Source: Impatiens glandulifera
Lineage: Eukaryota; Streptophyta; Magnoliopsida; Ericales; Balsaminaceae
Assembly: GCF_907164915.1 (NCBI RefSeq)
Contig: NC_061863.1
Coordinates: forward strand, 33,329,133 to 33,393,132
Direction of reading: 5' to 3'
DNA: 64,000 nt
Shown here: positions 46,261-59,120 of the stretch, piece after piece
How positions within the stretch are numbered: position 1 is the first letter of the stretch
Layout: the number at the start of each line of letters is the position of its first letter
The notes under the pieces: model-generated
Database searches by the model: none
Seen by the model: the letters and a program-made list of their open reading frames with translations, nothing else
Told to the model about the DNA's origin: nothing
Program-made: the position numbers and the translations under genes

Positions 46261-46850
46261 GGTAGTTTAACTCAGTGGAGTTAGACGTACCCGTCTAATG
46301 GTTATTATAATTAGACGGATTGTCCAATTAGTGAAAAAGTTAGACGTGGGTCTAACTCCTTTAGACAAGTCTGAGGTAGAACCGGAATTAGACGTGGTAG
46401 TCTAACTCAGTGGAGTTAGACGTACCCGTCTAATTGTTATTATAATTAGACGGATTGTCTAATTAGTGAAAGTTAGACGTGGGTCTAACTCCTTCAGACA
46501 AGTCTGAGGTAGAACCGGAATTAGACGTGGTAGTCTAACTTAGTGGAGTTAGACGTACCCGTCTAATGGTTAATATAATTAGACGGATTGTCTAATTAGT
46601 GAAAGTTAGACGTGGGTCTAACTCCTTCAGACAAGTCTGAGGTAGAACCGGAATTAGACGTGGTAGTCTAACTCAGTGGAGTTAGACGTACCCGTCTAAT
46701 GGTTATTATAATTAGACGGATTGTCTAATTAGTTAAAGTTAGACGTGGGTCTAACTTCTTCAGACAAGTCTAAGGTAGAACCGGAATTAGACGTGGTAGT
46801 CTAACTCAGTGGAGTTAGATGTACCCGTCTAATGGTTATTGATATTAGAC
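46260..46850 (+). repeat. 133-bp higher-order array in solo LTR
   Basis: ACCGGAATTAGACGTGGTAG recurs at 46381, 46514, 46647 and 46780, an exact 133-bp period. It differs in sequence and length from the neighbouring 111-bp array but is built from the same inverted core. Confidence 0.9.
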
Positions 46851-47803
46851 GCGAGTCTAATAGACGTTTTTCATCAGAAGGAGTTGACTTATTTTATTAG
46901 ACTGATCCGTCTAACTGAAATACGTCTAATGCTCTGATTCAAGCAGTACGCTTGAATGTAGCATTTCTCCTACCCACGTGCTATAGCTGTACCCTACTCC
47001 TGCTCCACTTTCCTGTGAAGATTAGTACAACAGCTATATGCATCCAATCAAGGAATGCCACGTAAGAGAATTTTCCTCACATTACCCGTTTTGCAGGTAC
47101 ATCCCTGATGGAATATTCGGTGCACTTCCAGTTCGGTACGGCCACGATTCTTGTGCTCAGAACCTACTATGTACAATGGAGGCTTTCCAATAGAAGAGCG
47201 CCACGTATCATTCTTGAAGATTCGACCGTTAGCTCCTATTCAGTATTTAACCAATCCTTAGAGCAACAGACGAAATGCGCGAAACCTTACGAACAAACAA
47301 GCATTTTTATTTTGCAGAGAGACTACTCAATCATCTTGCTTACTTAACTTATTCTTGAAGCTTCTTTCTGATTGTACTGTGTGTGAATCGAGAGAGAGCT
47401 AGAATCAAAACACCATTAGCTGAGTGATATTCTTAATCTTCTTGTAATTGAACAGAAAGTGTTATGCTCAATAGTAAGCTAAGTGTGTGTGTAAACTGTA
47501 TTTGGTTCTCATCATATAGTGAATCCTTCCGGTGGTTGGAAGAAGGGGTGACGTAGGAGAGTTTCTCCGAACATCCATAAACAAACTACTGTGTTCTTCA
47601 TTTTCTGTCATCTTTTCATATTTAGTCTTGTGCTTCAAACCCAAGTAAACAATTCCGCCTTGAATTCGTTTCCAAGTGTTTACACAAATTTGCGTAGAAT
47701 AGAAAGCGAATTAAATCCCTAACAGGATTTCTTTCAAACCGTTTTTCATAAGCCTTCATCCTTAGCCAGACCCCTGTCTCTAACGATAAAGCCGATCCTA
47801 TCA

Positions 47804-47913
47804 GATAGTAATCCCTCGCGGGATTAATTTCGAATCGTATATCGTAAGTTGTTCACAACAGTTAGACCCGAGTCTCTATTGTCAACACTAATCCCAAAAA
47901 GTGGTGTCAGAGC
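47804..47913 (+). other. End of D 5' LTR and primer binding site
   Basis: The LTR end is near 47897 (ACTAATCCCA). It is followed by TGGTGTCAGAGC at 47902-47913, a PBS with one change from TGGTATCAGAGC. The exact last base of the LTR is uncertain. Confidence 0.65.
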
Positions 47914-47945
47914 CTCGTTTTCTATTCTCAAGAATCATCTGAATC

Positions 47946-49260
47946 ATGTTTATGGCAGTCACAAACAAAGTTCCCATGTTCTCAAAAGAAAACTATGTCG
48001 TGTCGAAGGCGAGAGTCCACGCTCATCTTGCTGCCGTAGATGATGACATGTGGTTTGTAATCAACGAAGTTTCGATAAAGATTGAGAAGTTAAGATTTGA
48101 ATGGACCAGTGAAGTCAAGAGGACAAAAAACCTCGACAACATGGCAAAAAACATTCTCTACAAAACTTATGATGATAACATGTTCAACTATATCATTTCA
48201 TGTAACTCTGCCAAAGAGTCTGGGAGAGGTTGACTTAACTCTGTGAGGGCAATGAGCAATCCAAAGAGAACAAACTCATGGTTGACACACAGTAGTTTGA
48301 TAACATTAAGATGCTTCTTAGAGAACGATGACTAAATTCAATAAGAGATTCAGCAAGATTATCACTACTCTTTTTACTTTGGGAAAGACTTATAGCAACA
48401 GAAAGGTTGCAAACAAAGTCATGCGTGCTCTTCCTAGATAGTGGGACATTAAGATGATGGAAATGAGAGAGTCTAAAGACCTCAACAAGATGGAGCTATT
48501 TGACTTGCTAGCCGATCTGAAGGCCTGCAAGTTTGAGATAAACTCTAGGAATGAAGAGGAGCTGTCCACATCTGCCATCGCTACTAAGGCATTGATGACT
48601 GCTAAAGAGTCACCTACTATCATCGATGTGAAGATCGAGGACGAGTAGATCAACAGCGATGCCATGGCTCTCTTCGTGAAGAAATTCGGCAAATTCATGA
48701 AGAAGAGCAATCCAAACGGAAAAGGTTCAAATACTATTTTCTGAAAATCAATGTTTAATTTATGTGGTCAGTTCCAGGACAAGATCTAGAAATATAGTAA
48801 GATAGCAAATTAGTTTGCTGAGGCCTGTCAGATGCAAATCCGGTTTAGGATTTGATAATGCCAGTTCAAACCATTCATCAAAGAAGTTAAACCCAACGGA
48901 AGAAAAGCTTAAGGTTATAAGCTTTGTCAGGGTTGTTTAATTGATAAAGGAACTGATCCAAGTTATGAGGATCTAACCTTAAAGGATGAGATAATTTATG
49001 TTAAGTCAACTGTAAGCTGGCTGAAACCTAGGGAGGGAGCAGCCAGCAAGTCTGGAAAAATAAAATTTGACAGAAAGTTAAGGAGTTTTAAACAAAACCC
49101 ATCATCTAAGGTTAATGGATCAGTTGCTAGCATGAAGAGGTCTTCAAACCTAAATCATACGCACTGTTAACAACACAACATGTGAAATCCATCAAGATAA
49201 CTCAAATATGGATTCCAAAGGGACTGATTGATGAGGACTCAAGTGAATGTGAGTACCAAA
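47946..49260 (+). pseudogene. Family D gag, degenerate
   Basis: It starts MFMAVTNKVPMFSKENYVVS and reads through MWFVINEVSIKIEKL and NMAKNILYKTYDDNMFNYI. A frameshift follows at about 48225 (SAKES). Later frames give MEMRESKDLNKMELFDLLAD and KATKALMTAKESPT-like sequence and ALFVKKFGKFMKK, then the Lys/Ser-rich end and TQIWIPKGLIDED near 49240. The CCHC nucleocapsid that should follow FVKKFGKFMKK is deleted. It is older and more decayed than M1 gag but clearly the same gag type. Confidence 0.78.
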
Positions 49261-49284
49261 GTTATAAATATGTATTTGTTTAGG

Positions 49285-52200
49285 TACAACAGGTCAGCTA
49301 CTTGGAGGAATTAGTTTGGTATCTGGACAGCGGATGTTCGAGACATATGACAGAGGAAGATCGCTAACCGAAGTGACGAATTGCTTAGGGCCTAAGATCA
49401 CATTTGGTGACAATAGCAAGGATAAGACCATGGGTAAGGGTACGATTTTCCATGGTAATCATCAACAATGTGTTATTTGTTGAAAGCATGTGTTATAACC
49501 TAATTAGCATTAGTGAATTGTATGATAATGGATATACTGTTGATTTTCAAACTCATGCATGTCTAGTTCAGGATCAATAGGGAAACACCTTGCTAACCGG
49601 AAGTATAGTAGGAAATTCTTACAAAATGAACTGGAAAAACAAGATATCTAATCTCATATGCATGATAGCCAAAAATGATCAAAACTGACTATGGCATAAT
49701 AGATTAAATCATCTTAATTTTAAAACCATTCACAACATTTGTTCACATGATTTAGTTACTGGTTTACCTAAATTGAAGTTTTCAAATGACAAGGTCTGCT
49801 CTGCTTGCCAGTTGGGCAAACAGGTCAGATCAACTTTTAAAAGTAAAGGGAAATCTCAATCCAACTGATGCCTAGAACTATTTCACGTGGACTTATTGGT
49901 CCAATTCTAGTTAATAGTTTGGGAGGAATGAGATTCACTCTAGTAATTATTGATGATTTTTCAAGATACACTTGGGTTATTTTTCTTCCTTCTAAGGATC
50001 AAACGGCTGAAAATTTGATAAAGATCCTTAGAAGATTTCAAAACGAAAAATCTTTATGTATCATCAAAACTAGAAGTGATCGGGAAACTGAGTTCACCAA
50101 CAGATGCCTAACTTCTTATCTTTAGGAGTCTAGTATTAGACACGAGTTGTCTAGTGCTAGAACTCCACAGCAAAATGGTTTTGATAAGAGAAGAGTCAGA
50201 ACACTTAAGGAAGCAACGCGATCTATGATTGTCGACTCATGTGTTTCTCAGAAGTTATGGGATGAAGCCATAAACACAGCATGTTATACACAAAACCAGT
50301 CATTTGATTGATAAATGCTTTGGAAAAACACCCTATGAACTATTTTATGGAAGAATTCCTGCAGTTTCATACTTTCGAATTTTCGGGTGTAAGTTCTTTA
50401 TTCACAACAATGGGAAAAATCATTTGACTTCTTTTGATGTTAAAGTAGATATTGGAATCATGTTAGGTTACTCTTCAATTAGCAAAGCCTTTGGAGTGTA
50501 TAATAATCGAACGTTTGTTGAGGAATCCTATCATGTTGTTTGTGATGAATCTGTTGAAAATAATTCTGACAAATCCATTGATATTGCAAACAGACTAGAA
50601 GAAACAACTCTTGAGTCTAATAGTGATGATGAAGCTCCAGTCAACATGACTCATTTGTCTGATCAGATGGCTGATCTGGTTGAAAGTCAACCAGACGTCA
50701 AAATTTCAAGTTAACTGACGGATGATAGTTCGGGCGTCGCGGGGACGTCTAACCAGATGTCTGATCCTTTTGGATCAAACTTCAAATGGAACAGAATTCA
50801 TCCACCTAATTGATAATTGGTAATCATAATGTTCCTCTTAGGACCAAACACCAATTACTATATGAAATGGAAAACTCTCCTTTATTTCTCAAATTGAGCC
50901 AAAGAAGATCAATGAAGCACGTGATCCAGATTGGATTAATGCAATGCAAGAGGAGTTGAATAAATTTCAAAAGAATAAAGTGTGTTATCTAACTCCAAGG
51001 TCGACTTGTCAATCGGTTATTAGAACCAGATGGGTTTTTCGAAAAAAAAGCTTAATGAAGATGGCTTGGTTGTGAGAAACAAAGCCCGATTGGTAGCTCC
51101 GGGCTATAGATAGGAGGAATGAATTGACTTTGAGGAATTATTTGCCCATGTTGCTAGACTTGAAGTAATCAGAATCTTCCTAGTTTATGATTCTTTTAAA
51201 AATTTTAAAGTTTATCAAATAGATGTGTAAATTGCATTTTTAAATGGAACTTTAAATGAGGATGTGTATGTTGAACAACCACTAGGATTTCAAGATCACT
51301 CATTGTTAAATCATGTTTTTAAACATGACAAAGCTTTATATAGTCTTAAACAAGTTCCTAGAGCTTGGTATGACACTTTAACAAAAAAATTGTTTGATCA
51401 TGATTTTGTGATTGGCACATAGTAGAAAAAACTTTGTTTAAATTTATTAAAGATTCTCATATTTTGCTTGTTCAAGTCTATGTTGATGATATCATATTTG
51501 GGTCAACCAACCCCCAACTATGTGAGAAATTTGTCAAGTTGATACATGATAAATTCGAGATGAGTATGATAGGAGAATTAAATTTCTTCCTCGGTCTTCA
51601 AGTTTGTCAACTTAAAGAAGGAATGTTCATCAACTAGGTCAAATACACCTAAAAGCTGTTAAAAAGTTTAGAATGGAAAATTTCTCATCTGCATCTACTC
51701 AATTGAACTCCTCCAGTAAGCTCGACAAGGATGAATATGGCCAAAGTGTCGATATCACTGCCTATAGAGGAATCATCGGTTATTTGCTCTATCTTACTGT
51801 CAGCCGACCAGACATCATGTTTGTTGTCGACGTTTGCGGAAGATTTCAGGTTAACCCTAAACAATCTCATTATGTTTCTACTAAGCGAATTTTGAAATAT
51901 TTAAAGGGAACTCAAAATGTGGGATTGTGGTATCCGAAGAATTCTAGTTTAATCTAACAAGCTATTCAGATGCAGATAATGCAGGGTGCAAGATTGATCG
52001 GAAAAGCATTAGTGAAACTTGTTAGTTCCTTGGTGATCATTTGAACTCATGGTTGAAGTTGAGTACATTGTTGCAGGAAGTTGCTGCTCTCAGCTCTTGT
52101 GGGTTCAACAACAGCTGAGGGACAACGACATTGAGGCAGAAGAGTCACCGATTTTCTACAACAACACTAGTGTTATTGCAATTAAATACAACCCGGTGTT

Positions 52201-52384
52201 TCACTCTCAGACGAAGAATATTGAAATCAGACACCATTTCATCCGGAAGCAAGTTAGTTAGAAGAATATTTTCTTAGAATATGACCCAACAGATCAGCAA
52301 GTGGAAGACGTTTTCACGAAGCCACTCCTCGAGACTAAGTTTTCTTACTTTAGAAATATTTTGGGTCTTGTAGATCTAAATTAA
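49285..52384 (+). pseudogene. Family D pol, degenerate
   Basis: The protease reads WYLDSGCSRHMTEED at about 49318 with an intact D-S-G. Pre-integrase and integrase follow (CSACQLGKQ near 49800, IIDDFSRYTW near 49950, RSDRETEF near 50070). RT runs over about 50930-51640 with YVDDIIFGS at 51479-51490 and a decayed lead-in (QIDV-stop-IAFLNG at about 51215-51250). RNase H follows (SRPDIMFVVDVCGRF, then HSQTKNIEIRHHFIR). The frame ends LGLVDLN and a stop at 52384. More than ten stops or shifts are visible. Unlike M3 and P1, changes are spread throughout, as expected for the oldest layer. Confidence 0.85.
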
Positions 52385-52404
52385 TCTATTTTAATTAAAC
52401 AGAC

Positions 52405-52475
52405 ACAAATTGAGGGAGAATTTGTTGTTTAAAGTGACTGGATAGACGTGTGTATACGGAGGTCTAAATCGGTCT
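52405..52475 (+). other. D post-pol purine tract
   Basis: AAATTGAGGGAGAATT is followed by TGTTGTTTAAAGTG and AGACGTGTG, then cut by the M2 insertion. It matches the relic at 9905 and is not the terminal polypurine tract, which is at 63843. Confidence 0.6.
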
Positions 52476-54155
52476 TGATAGGATCAGATTTATCAATAGA
52501 GACAGGGTTCTTGCTATTGATGAAGGCTTATGAAAAACGGTTTGAAAGAAATCTTGTTAGGGATTTAATTCGCTTTCTATTCTACGCAAACCCTTGTAAA
52601 CACTTGAAACAGAATCAAGGCGGAATTGTTTACTTAGGTTTGATGATCAAGATGAAGAATGTGAAGATGACAGAAATGAAAAGACATAGCAGTTTATTTA
52701 TGGATGTTTGGACCAGACTCTCCTACGTCACCCGTTCTTCCAACCACAGGAAGGATTCACTATAAAATAATTTGAATCAAAATACAGTTTGCACACACTT
52801 AGCTCACTATTGAACAGAACACACTCTGTTCAATTTACAAGATGAAGACTATCACTCAACTAAAGGTGTTTTTGATTCTAGCTCTCTCTTGATTCACACA
52901 CAGTACAATCAAGAAAGCAGCTTACGGCTTGAATATTCAAAGTATTGATTACATAGTAGTTCTTCTTAGATAATATTTCTTAGTTGATCGAAAATAATAT
53001 GATGGATAGATATTCGTCTGTTGTCCTTGATATTTAATAAATATTGGGCAGAGACTAACGGTCGAATCTTCAGAATGATACGTGGCACTCTTCCATTGGA
53101 AAGTCTCCATAGTACACAACAGGTTCTGAGCACAAGGATCGTGGTCATACTCCAACTGGTAGTGCGCCGAATATTATTCAAGGATGTACCTACAAAACAA
53201 GTAGTGTGAAGGATATTCTCTTATGTGGCATTCGTTGGTTGGTTGCGTCTAGCTATCGTACTGATCTTCACTAGAAAGTGGAGCAGGAGTAGCGTACAGC
53301 TATAGCACGTTGGTAGGCGGGTGCTAGCTTCAAGCATACTGCTTAAGTATAGCTTTAGCGTATTTCAGTTAGACGACCTCGTTTAATGAAATCAAACGTC
53401 CCCGTCTAAGAGCAGAATACATTATACCACCTGGTCTAATGGGATTAGACTTACTTCTAATTACAATCACTTTAGACTAATCTGAAGGAGTTAGACTACA
53501 CGTCTAACTTTCACCAATTAGACTTCACGTCTAACTTTCACAAACCATTAGACTGCACGTCTAACTCCATGAGTTAGACTACATGTCTAATTCCGGTTCT
53601 ACTTCAAACTTGTTTGAAGGAGTTAGACTACACGTCTAACTTTCTCTTTCTATTAGACTACACGTCTAACTCCACGAGTTAGACTACACGTCTAATTCTG
53701 AATTCATTAGACTACATGTCTAACTCCACGAGTTAAACTGCACGTCTAATTCCGAATTCATTAGACTGCACGTCTAACTCCACGAGTTAGATAGCACGTC
53801 TAATTCCGAATTTATTAAACTACATGTTTAACTCCACGAGTTAAACTGCAATTCTAATTCTTAATTCATTAGACTATACGTCTAACTCCACGAGTTAGAC
53901 TGCATGTCTAATTAATGAATTCATTAGACTGCACGTCTAACTCCACGAGTTAGACTGCACGTCTAACTCCACGAGTTAGACTGCACGTCTAATTTCATGC
54001 ATCTAATACCAAATCGGTCTAATGAACCTCATTAGAACCAAGTCTTATGAAATCTGATTTCGATACACCTGCATCAAAACGCATAAATCATTTCATCATC
54101 AAAATCCCAATAGTCAAACTATTTCAACACTTAGTCAAAATAATTTGACCCAACA
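52476..54155 (-). repeat. M2 3' LTR, 1680 bp
   Basis: Plus-strand view TGATAGGATCAG...GACCCAACA. It has an MSA-like GACTAACGGTCGAATC near 53058. Confidence 0.87.
53365..54000 (-). repeat. TTAGAC/GTCTAA array in M2 3' LTR
   Basis: A dimer of TTAGACTGCACGTCTAACTC + CACGAG and TTAGACTGCACGTCTAATTC + CGAATTCA, about 54 bp. It is regular in the second half. Confidence 0.85.
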
Positions 54156-54172
54156 ATTTCCCCCTTTTTGAT
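54156..54172 (-). other. M2 polypurine tract
   Basis: The minus strand reads ATCAAAAAGGGGGAAAT next to the 3' LTR. Confidence 0.82.
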
Positions 54173-54481
54173 GATGAAATTGAAAACCTGCATATATATA
54201 ATAAAATACGCATTCATCATATAAATAAACTTTTGTTCACTTACAGCATGCATCACTTATACAATAAACTTCACAAACAAAATACATTAAAAGATGAAGC
54301 AATTAGTCAGGGATGTTTTCAGAAGAAACACACAAAACATTGTTTCAAAATAACCAAAATAAGTTCATAACAAAACATCATCAAAAGATCTTCAAAAACT
54401 TCATCTTTAATGAGAATAGATTCTATTCTAATCTTCTTCTTCTTCTTCTTAATCATTTTTCTAGAAAGGACAGTCTTCAAC
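54173..54481 (-). other. M2 aORF 3' spacer
   Basis: About 310 bp between the aORF stop and the polypurine tract. It holds the CTTCTTCTT run (54433-54450) that matches the GAA repeat of P1. No gene was seen. Confidence 0.6.
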
Positions 54482-55222
54482 CTAGGAAGTCTCTAAGACT
54501 GCGGTTAGAAGAGGGTTAGAAACATCTCTTTTCCTTTTCTTAGACTTGAGCCTCTTCACCCTTAGAACATATTGAACAACCTTCTGTTTGTTCAGAGTTT
54601 TGGAAGGAAGGTGAAAGCTTTTACCGGGTACATCCAGAAGGAAGCAAAGGATAGCGCCAAGAGGACCGTCAAAACCAAAGATAGTCTTCTGGGCACAATC
54701 CATTCTGACAAGGTTTCCGAAGAGGAAGCTTATCCAGTTGACTGGCACACCCCTTGTGATAGCCACCATCATCTCGAAAACCTTAGTACAAAACTTGTAG
54801 GATGATTCTTTGGCGAGAAGAGATTTAGAGATGATTTCACTTAGAAGAGCAAACTCATCTTTCAGGAGATTTTTCTTCCCGTAAATATCCATTTGGGGAG
54901 AATCAAAGAAGACTTTCATCATAGTAAACATGATTTTAGGAGGGGAGCGAGGAAACTCATGAATACCTACAGTGGGAAGTTGGAAGAACATACCTACAAA
55001 TCATCTGGCCCATAACAATCCCAGCAACTGTTTTATCCTAATAGAAACCCGCTATTTCGAAGAATTCACGAACCAACTGTTCGTGATAGAGATGATGAGG
55101 GGTGAGAAACTTTCTCAGCCGGAGGCTTTCAAGGATTCAAACATCTTATGCATATCCGGAGATTTCAACGTGGATACGGATTTGAAGTCCACTTGAATCG
55201 ATTTTGGACGGAAGAAAGACAT
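54482..55222 (-). pseudogene. M2 aORF, plant transposon-protein family, broken
   Basis: The minus strand begins at 55222 with MSFFRPKSIQVDFKSVSTL and MHKMFESLKASG, close to the P1 gene. It then passes through stops and a frameshift (about 55110-54995) where P1 has RRFLTPHETYHEQLVNEFF. From 54991 it is open to the end: MFFQLPTVGIHEF (LPxEG region), LSEIISKSLLAKE, ITRGVPVNWISFLFGNLVRM (NW motif), and the basic tail KRLKSKKRKRDVS. The C-terminal 169 codons are intact. It would be about 245 residues, equal to the P1 gene, if unbroken. Confidence 0.75.
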
Positions 55223-55958
55223 TTCGACTCGATGAACAATAGCTTAGTCGATTCGAATTCTAGAGAGAGAGATTGATTTGGAAGAACTCTATCTTTAGAG
55301 TAAGTTACTCATTAAATATCAAGGTCTAACGTGTAGAAAATATCTAATGATTACTCCTACCGTCAAAAATCAAAGGTCTGTTCCCAATAAACGTAACATT
55401 TAATATTAGCATGAAAACGAACAATTAATACTGAATGTACAAGCAAAAATTGTTAGAAATATTAGTCATTCCTTGTGTATTGAGAGACACGCGTCTTCAA
55501 TTCTTTTGAGAAATGACTGATTTGATTTTTGGCGGGAAAATGCACTTGAGCAGATACATAAGCAACGGACAGCTGTCCAAATAGCCAGAAGATGAAAGGT
55601 CTAATTACACTAGTAGTTAGACGTTTATTCTCCTTTTCACATTTTCAACTTCTTGGAAATCAGTCTATTAGACGTATACGTCTAATTATGTAGAAACAAC
55701 ACGTGCGAAACGCGTGTCTGGTTAGACGTGAGCATCCACTTACTCATGACGTAAAAACGTCTAACGTCTATTAGACGTGTGCTTCTAACCACGCTAGGTA
55801 ACAACCCAAGACTGATATTCCAAAAGGAAATAAAACTGCTAGAGTATTGTGTTTTTCAAACCCCTAATCCTTAGGACGTATTAAGACCTTTATTTTCATG
55901 TCTGCTTAGTTACGTTTTTGATTAACACGTTCCCCCTCAAGTTATGCACGTAATCACA
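55223..55958 (-). promoter_or_regulatory. M2 post-pol tract and aORF promoter region
   Basis: The minus strand carries CTTGAGGGGGAACG after pol (about 55928-55941), then TGTTAATCAAAAACG, resembling an LTR start. TTAGAC or ACGTCTAA words occur at 55600-55800, including GACGTCTATTAG-type palindromes. It closely resembles the same region of P1 in reverse orientation. Confidence 0.55.
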
Positions 55959-58900
55959 TCAATCAAGATCAACAAGACCTAACATGTTTCTAAAATGAGA
56001 AAACTTAGCTTACGGCAGAGGTTTCGTGAAAATGTCTGTCGTTTGTTGATTTGTGGAAACATGTTCAAGACGAATCTTCTTCTGATTAACGTGTTCTCGG
56101 ATAAAGTGATGCCTGATTTCGATATGCTTTGTCCGAGAATGCAGAACTGGATTGTGGATGATTGCAATAGCATTAGTGTTGTCGCAGAAAATTGGAGACT
56201 CTTCATCCTCAATCCCATAGTCCCTGAGCTGTTGTTGAATCCACAGAACTTGAGAGCAACAACTGCCAGCTACAAGATACTTTGCTTCAGTTGTAGACGT
56301 GGCGACTGACGTCTGCTTCTTGCTAAATTATGTGATTAGACGATCTCCAAGGAACTGACAGTTTTACTCGTACTTTTTCTATCAATTTTTCACCCTGCAT
56401 AATCTGCATCTGAGAAACTAATCAAATTGAAACTGGAATTCTTCGGATACCACAGTCCCACATTTGAGTTCTCTTTAAGTATTTAAGAATACGTTTAGCA
56501 GCAATAAAGTGAGAGAGTTTAGGATTAGCCTGAAATCTGCCACAAAAACCAACAACGAACTGAATGTCTGGCCTGCTACTAGTCACATATAGAAAGGATC
56601 CGATAAGTCCCTATATGCTGTTACATCGACACTTTGGCTACCTTCATCTTTACTAGTTTACTAGAGGAGCTCATTGGAGTAGCTACAGCAGAGCAGTTCT
56701 CCATTCCAAACTTCTTTAGCAGTTCTTTGGTATATTTGGCCTGATTGATAAGGGTCCCTTCTTCTAACTGGCAGACTTGAAGCCTAAGGAAGAATGTTAA
56801 TTCTCCCATCATGCTCATTTCAAATCTGTCCTGCATCAGCTTAGAAAATTTCTCACACAGATTGTGGTTAGATGAACCAAAAATAATGTCATCAACATAT
56901 ATTTGTACAAGTAAAATGTGAGAGTCTTTAGTGAATTTAAACAAAGTTTTATCCACAGTTCCAACAACAAAATCATGATCAAATAAAAATTTAGTCAAAG
57001 TGTCGTACCAAGCTCTAGTAACTTGTTTCAGACCATACAGTGCTTTATTAAGCCTATAAACATGATTAGGTAACACATGATCTACAAATCCAGGGGGTTG
57101 CTCAACATATACTTCTTCACTTAATTTCCCATTTAAAAATGCACTTTTCACATCCATTTGAAAAACCTTAAAGTTCTTAAATGATGCATATGCTAGGAAG
57201 ATTCTAATTGCCTCAAGTCTTGCTACTAAGTGCAAAGGACTCATCAAAGTCGATACCTTCCTCTTGTCTGTATCCTTGAGCAACTAAATGAGCTTTGTTT
57301 CAAATGAATAAACCATCTTCACTAAGATTATTTATAAAGACCCATCTTGTTCCTATAACTGACTTATCAGTTGGTTTAGGAGTAAGATACCACACTTCAT
57401 TTCTTACAAATTGGTTTAACTCCTCCTGTATAGCATTGATCCAATATGGATCAACTACAGCTTCACCAATTTTCTTGGGTTCAATTTGAGAAATGAATGC
57501 GGAATTGGCCATTTCATCCATCAATTGACGTCTTGTCCTTCGAGGAGAGAAGGGATTTCCGATGATCAATTCTAGTGGATGATTTATGTTCCATATGAAG
57601 TTGGATCCAAGGGGATTGGTCATCTGAACTAGTGACTCCGCGACGTCTAAACTCTCAACATTTTGTTGAACAGGAGTTTGTACATCTGGTTGAACCTCAA
57701 CCGGATCATCCACTGGATCAGACAGGGCAATCCGCTTATCCAGAGTTTCTTCTTCTTCACTTACAGACTCAAGACTTGTCGCTTTTAGTCTGTCAACAAG
57801 ATCAATGGGTTCAATGGATTTTCTCTCAACAGGCTCATCAAAAACTACATGGAGGGATTCCTCAATAGTCTGTGTTCTTTTGTTGTATACTCTGTAAGCC
57901 TTGCTTATTGGCGAGTATCCCAACATGAATCCCTCATCTCCTTTAGCATCAAAAGCGGTCAGATAAACCTTTCCATTGTTATGAATAAAACATTTACACC
58001 CAAATATCTTAAAATAAGAAACTATGGGAATTCTCCCATAGTACAGTTCATAGGGAGTTTTATCAAAACGTTTGTTAATTATTGACCGATTTTGTGTATA
58101 GCAAGCAGTTTTTATGGCTTCCGCCCAGAACCTTTGAGGCACATCTGATTCAGCTAGCATAGTTCTCGTTGCTTCCTTCAGAGTTCTTACTCTTCTCTCA
58201 GCAATGTCGTTTTACTATGGAGTTCTGGCACTAGACAACTTGTGCCTAATTTCAGTCTCCTCGAGATAGGATGTAAGGTATATGTTAGTGAACTCAGTTC
58301 CCTGATCACTTCTAATGCATGCAATATTCAATGATTTCTGATTCTAATTTCTTTTAAAAATTCTAATCAAGTTTTCAGCAGTTTTATCCTTTGATGGAAA
58401 AAATGCGACCAATGTAAATCGAGAAAAATCATCAATAACAATTAGAGCAAATCTCATTCCTCCTAAATTTTTTACAGGAATTGGACCAAACAAGTCCATA
58501 TGTAATAATTCTAGGCAACGGCTGGATTGAGATTTCCCTTTATTTTTGAACGATGATCTGCCCTGTTTACCTAACTAGCAAGCAGGACACACCTTGTCCT
58601 TAGAAAACTGCAATTTAGGTAAACCAAAAACCAAGTTGTTTGAATAGATGTTGTTGATGGTTTTGAAATTCAAATGATTTAACCTTTTATGCCATAACCA
58701 TTTCTGGTCATTTTTGGCAATCATGCACATAGAATCATAAGACTCTTTTTGCCAATTCATTTTATATGAGTTTCCTACTCTACTACTAGTCAATATAGTA
58801 TTTCCATCTTGGTCTTTAACTAGACATGCATGAGTTTGAAAATCTACTAACAAACCATTATCACATAACTGACTAATGTTGATCAAGTTATAGCACAGAT

Positions 58901-59120
58901 TGTCAACAAGCAGCACGTCATTAATGGTTAATCTTACCCTTACCCATGGTCTTACCCTTCTTGTTGTCACCAAAAGTAATCTTAGGTCCAGAGCAATCTG
59001 ATATATCAGTGAGAAGCCGTCTGTTTCCTGTCATATGCCTGGAACATCCGCTATCAAGATACCATACAGATTCCTCCAGCCCTTTGTTTATTTGTACCTA
59101 CATAGATAAATATTTACAAT
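55959..59120 (-). pseudogene. M2 pol (protease, integrase, RT, RNase H)
   Basis: The minus strand reads WYLDSGCSRHMTGNRR near 59060 with an intact D-S-G. Pre-integrase is WHKRLNHLNFKTI...CPAC at about 58690-58580. Integrase (VIDDFSRFT, IRSDQGTEF) runs at about 58440-58290. A long open stretch, 58160-57300, covers the integrase C-terminal part and the start of RT (TRWVF). RT continues at 57283-56621 with [12 protein letters not shown] and YVDDIIFGS (rc 56888-56899). RNase H runs to 55959, ending LGLVDLD. Interruptions lie near 58930 (a small deletion), 58570, 58215, 57300, 57225 and 56625. It is the best preserved pol here together with P1. Confidence 0.87.

Larger units (their letters stand above)
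45565..47803 (+). repeat. Solo LTR of the P1/M1/M2 type, 2239 bp
   Basis: TGTTGGGTCAAATTATTTTG...GATCCTATCA with no interior attached. The flanks GATAC (45560-45564) and GATAG (47804-47808) agree at four of five bases, so this is probably a target repeat with one later change, left after recombination between the two LTRs of an element. It is the longest LTR of this type because its arrays are expanded. Confidence 0.85.

Noticed and set aside
45565..47803. Centromeric or subtelomeric satellite
   Set aside because: The arrays lie between clear LTR ends with near-matching target repeats, so they belong to an LTR.
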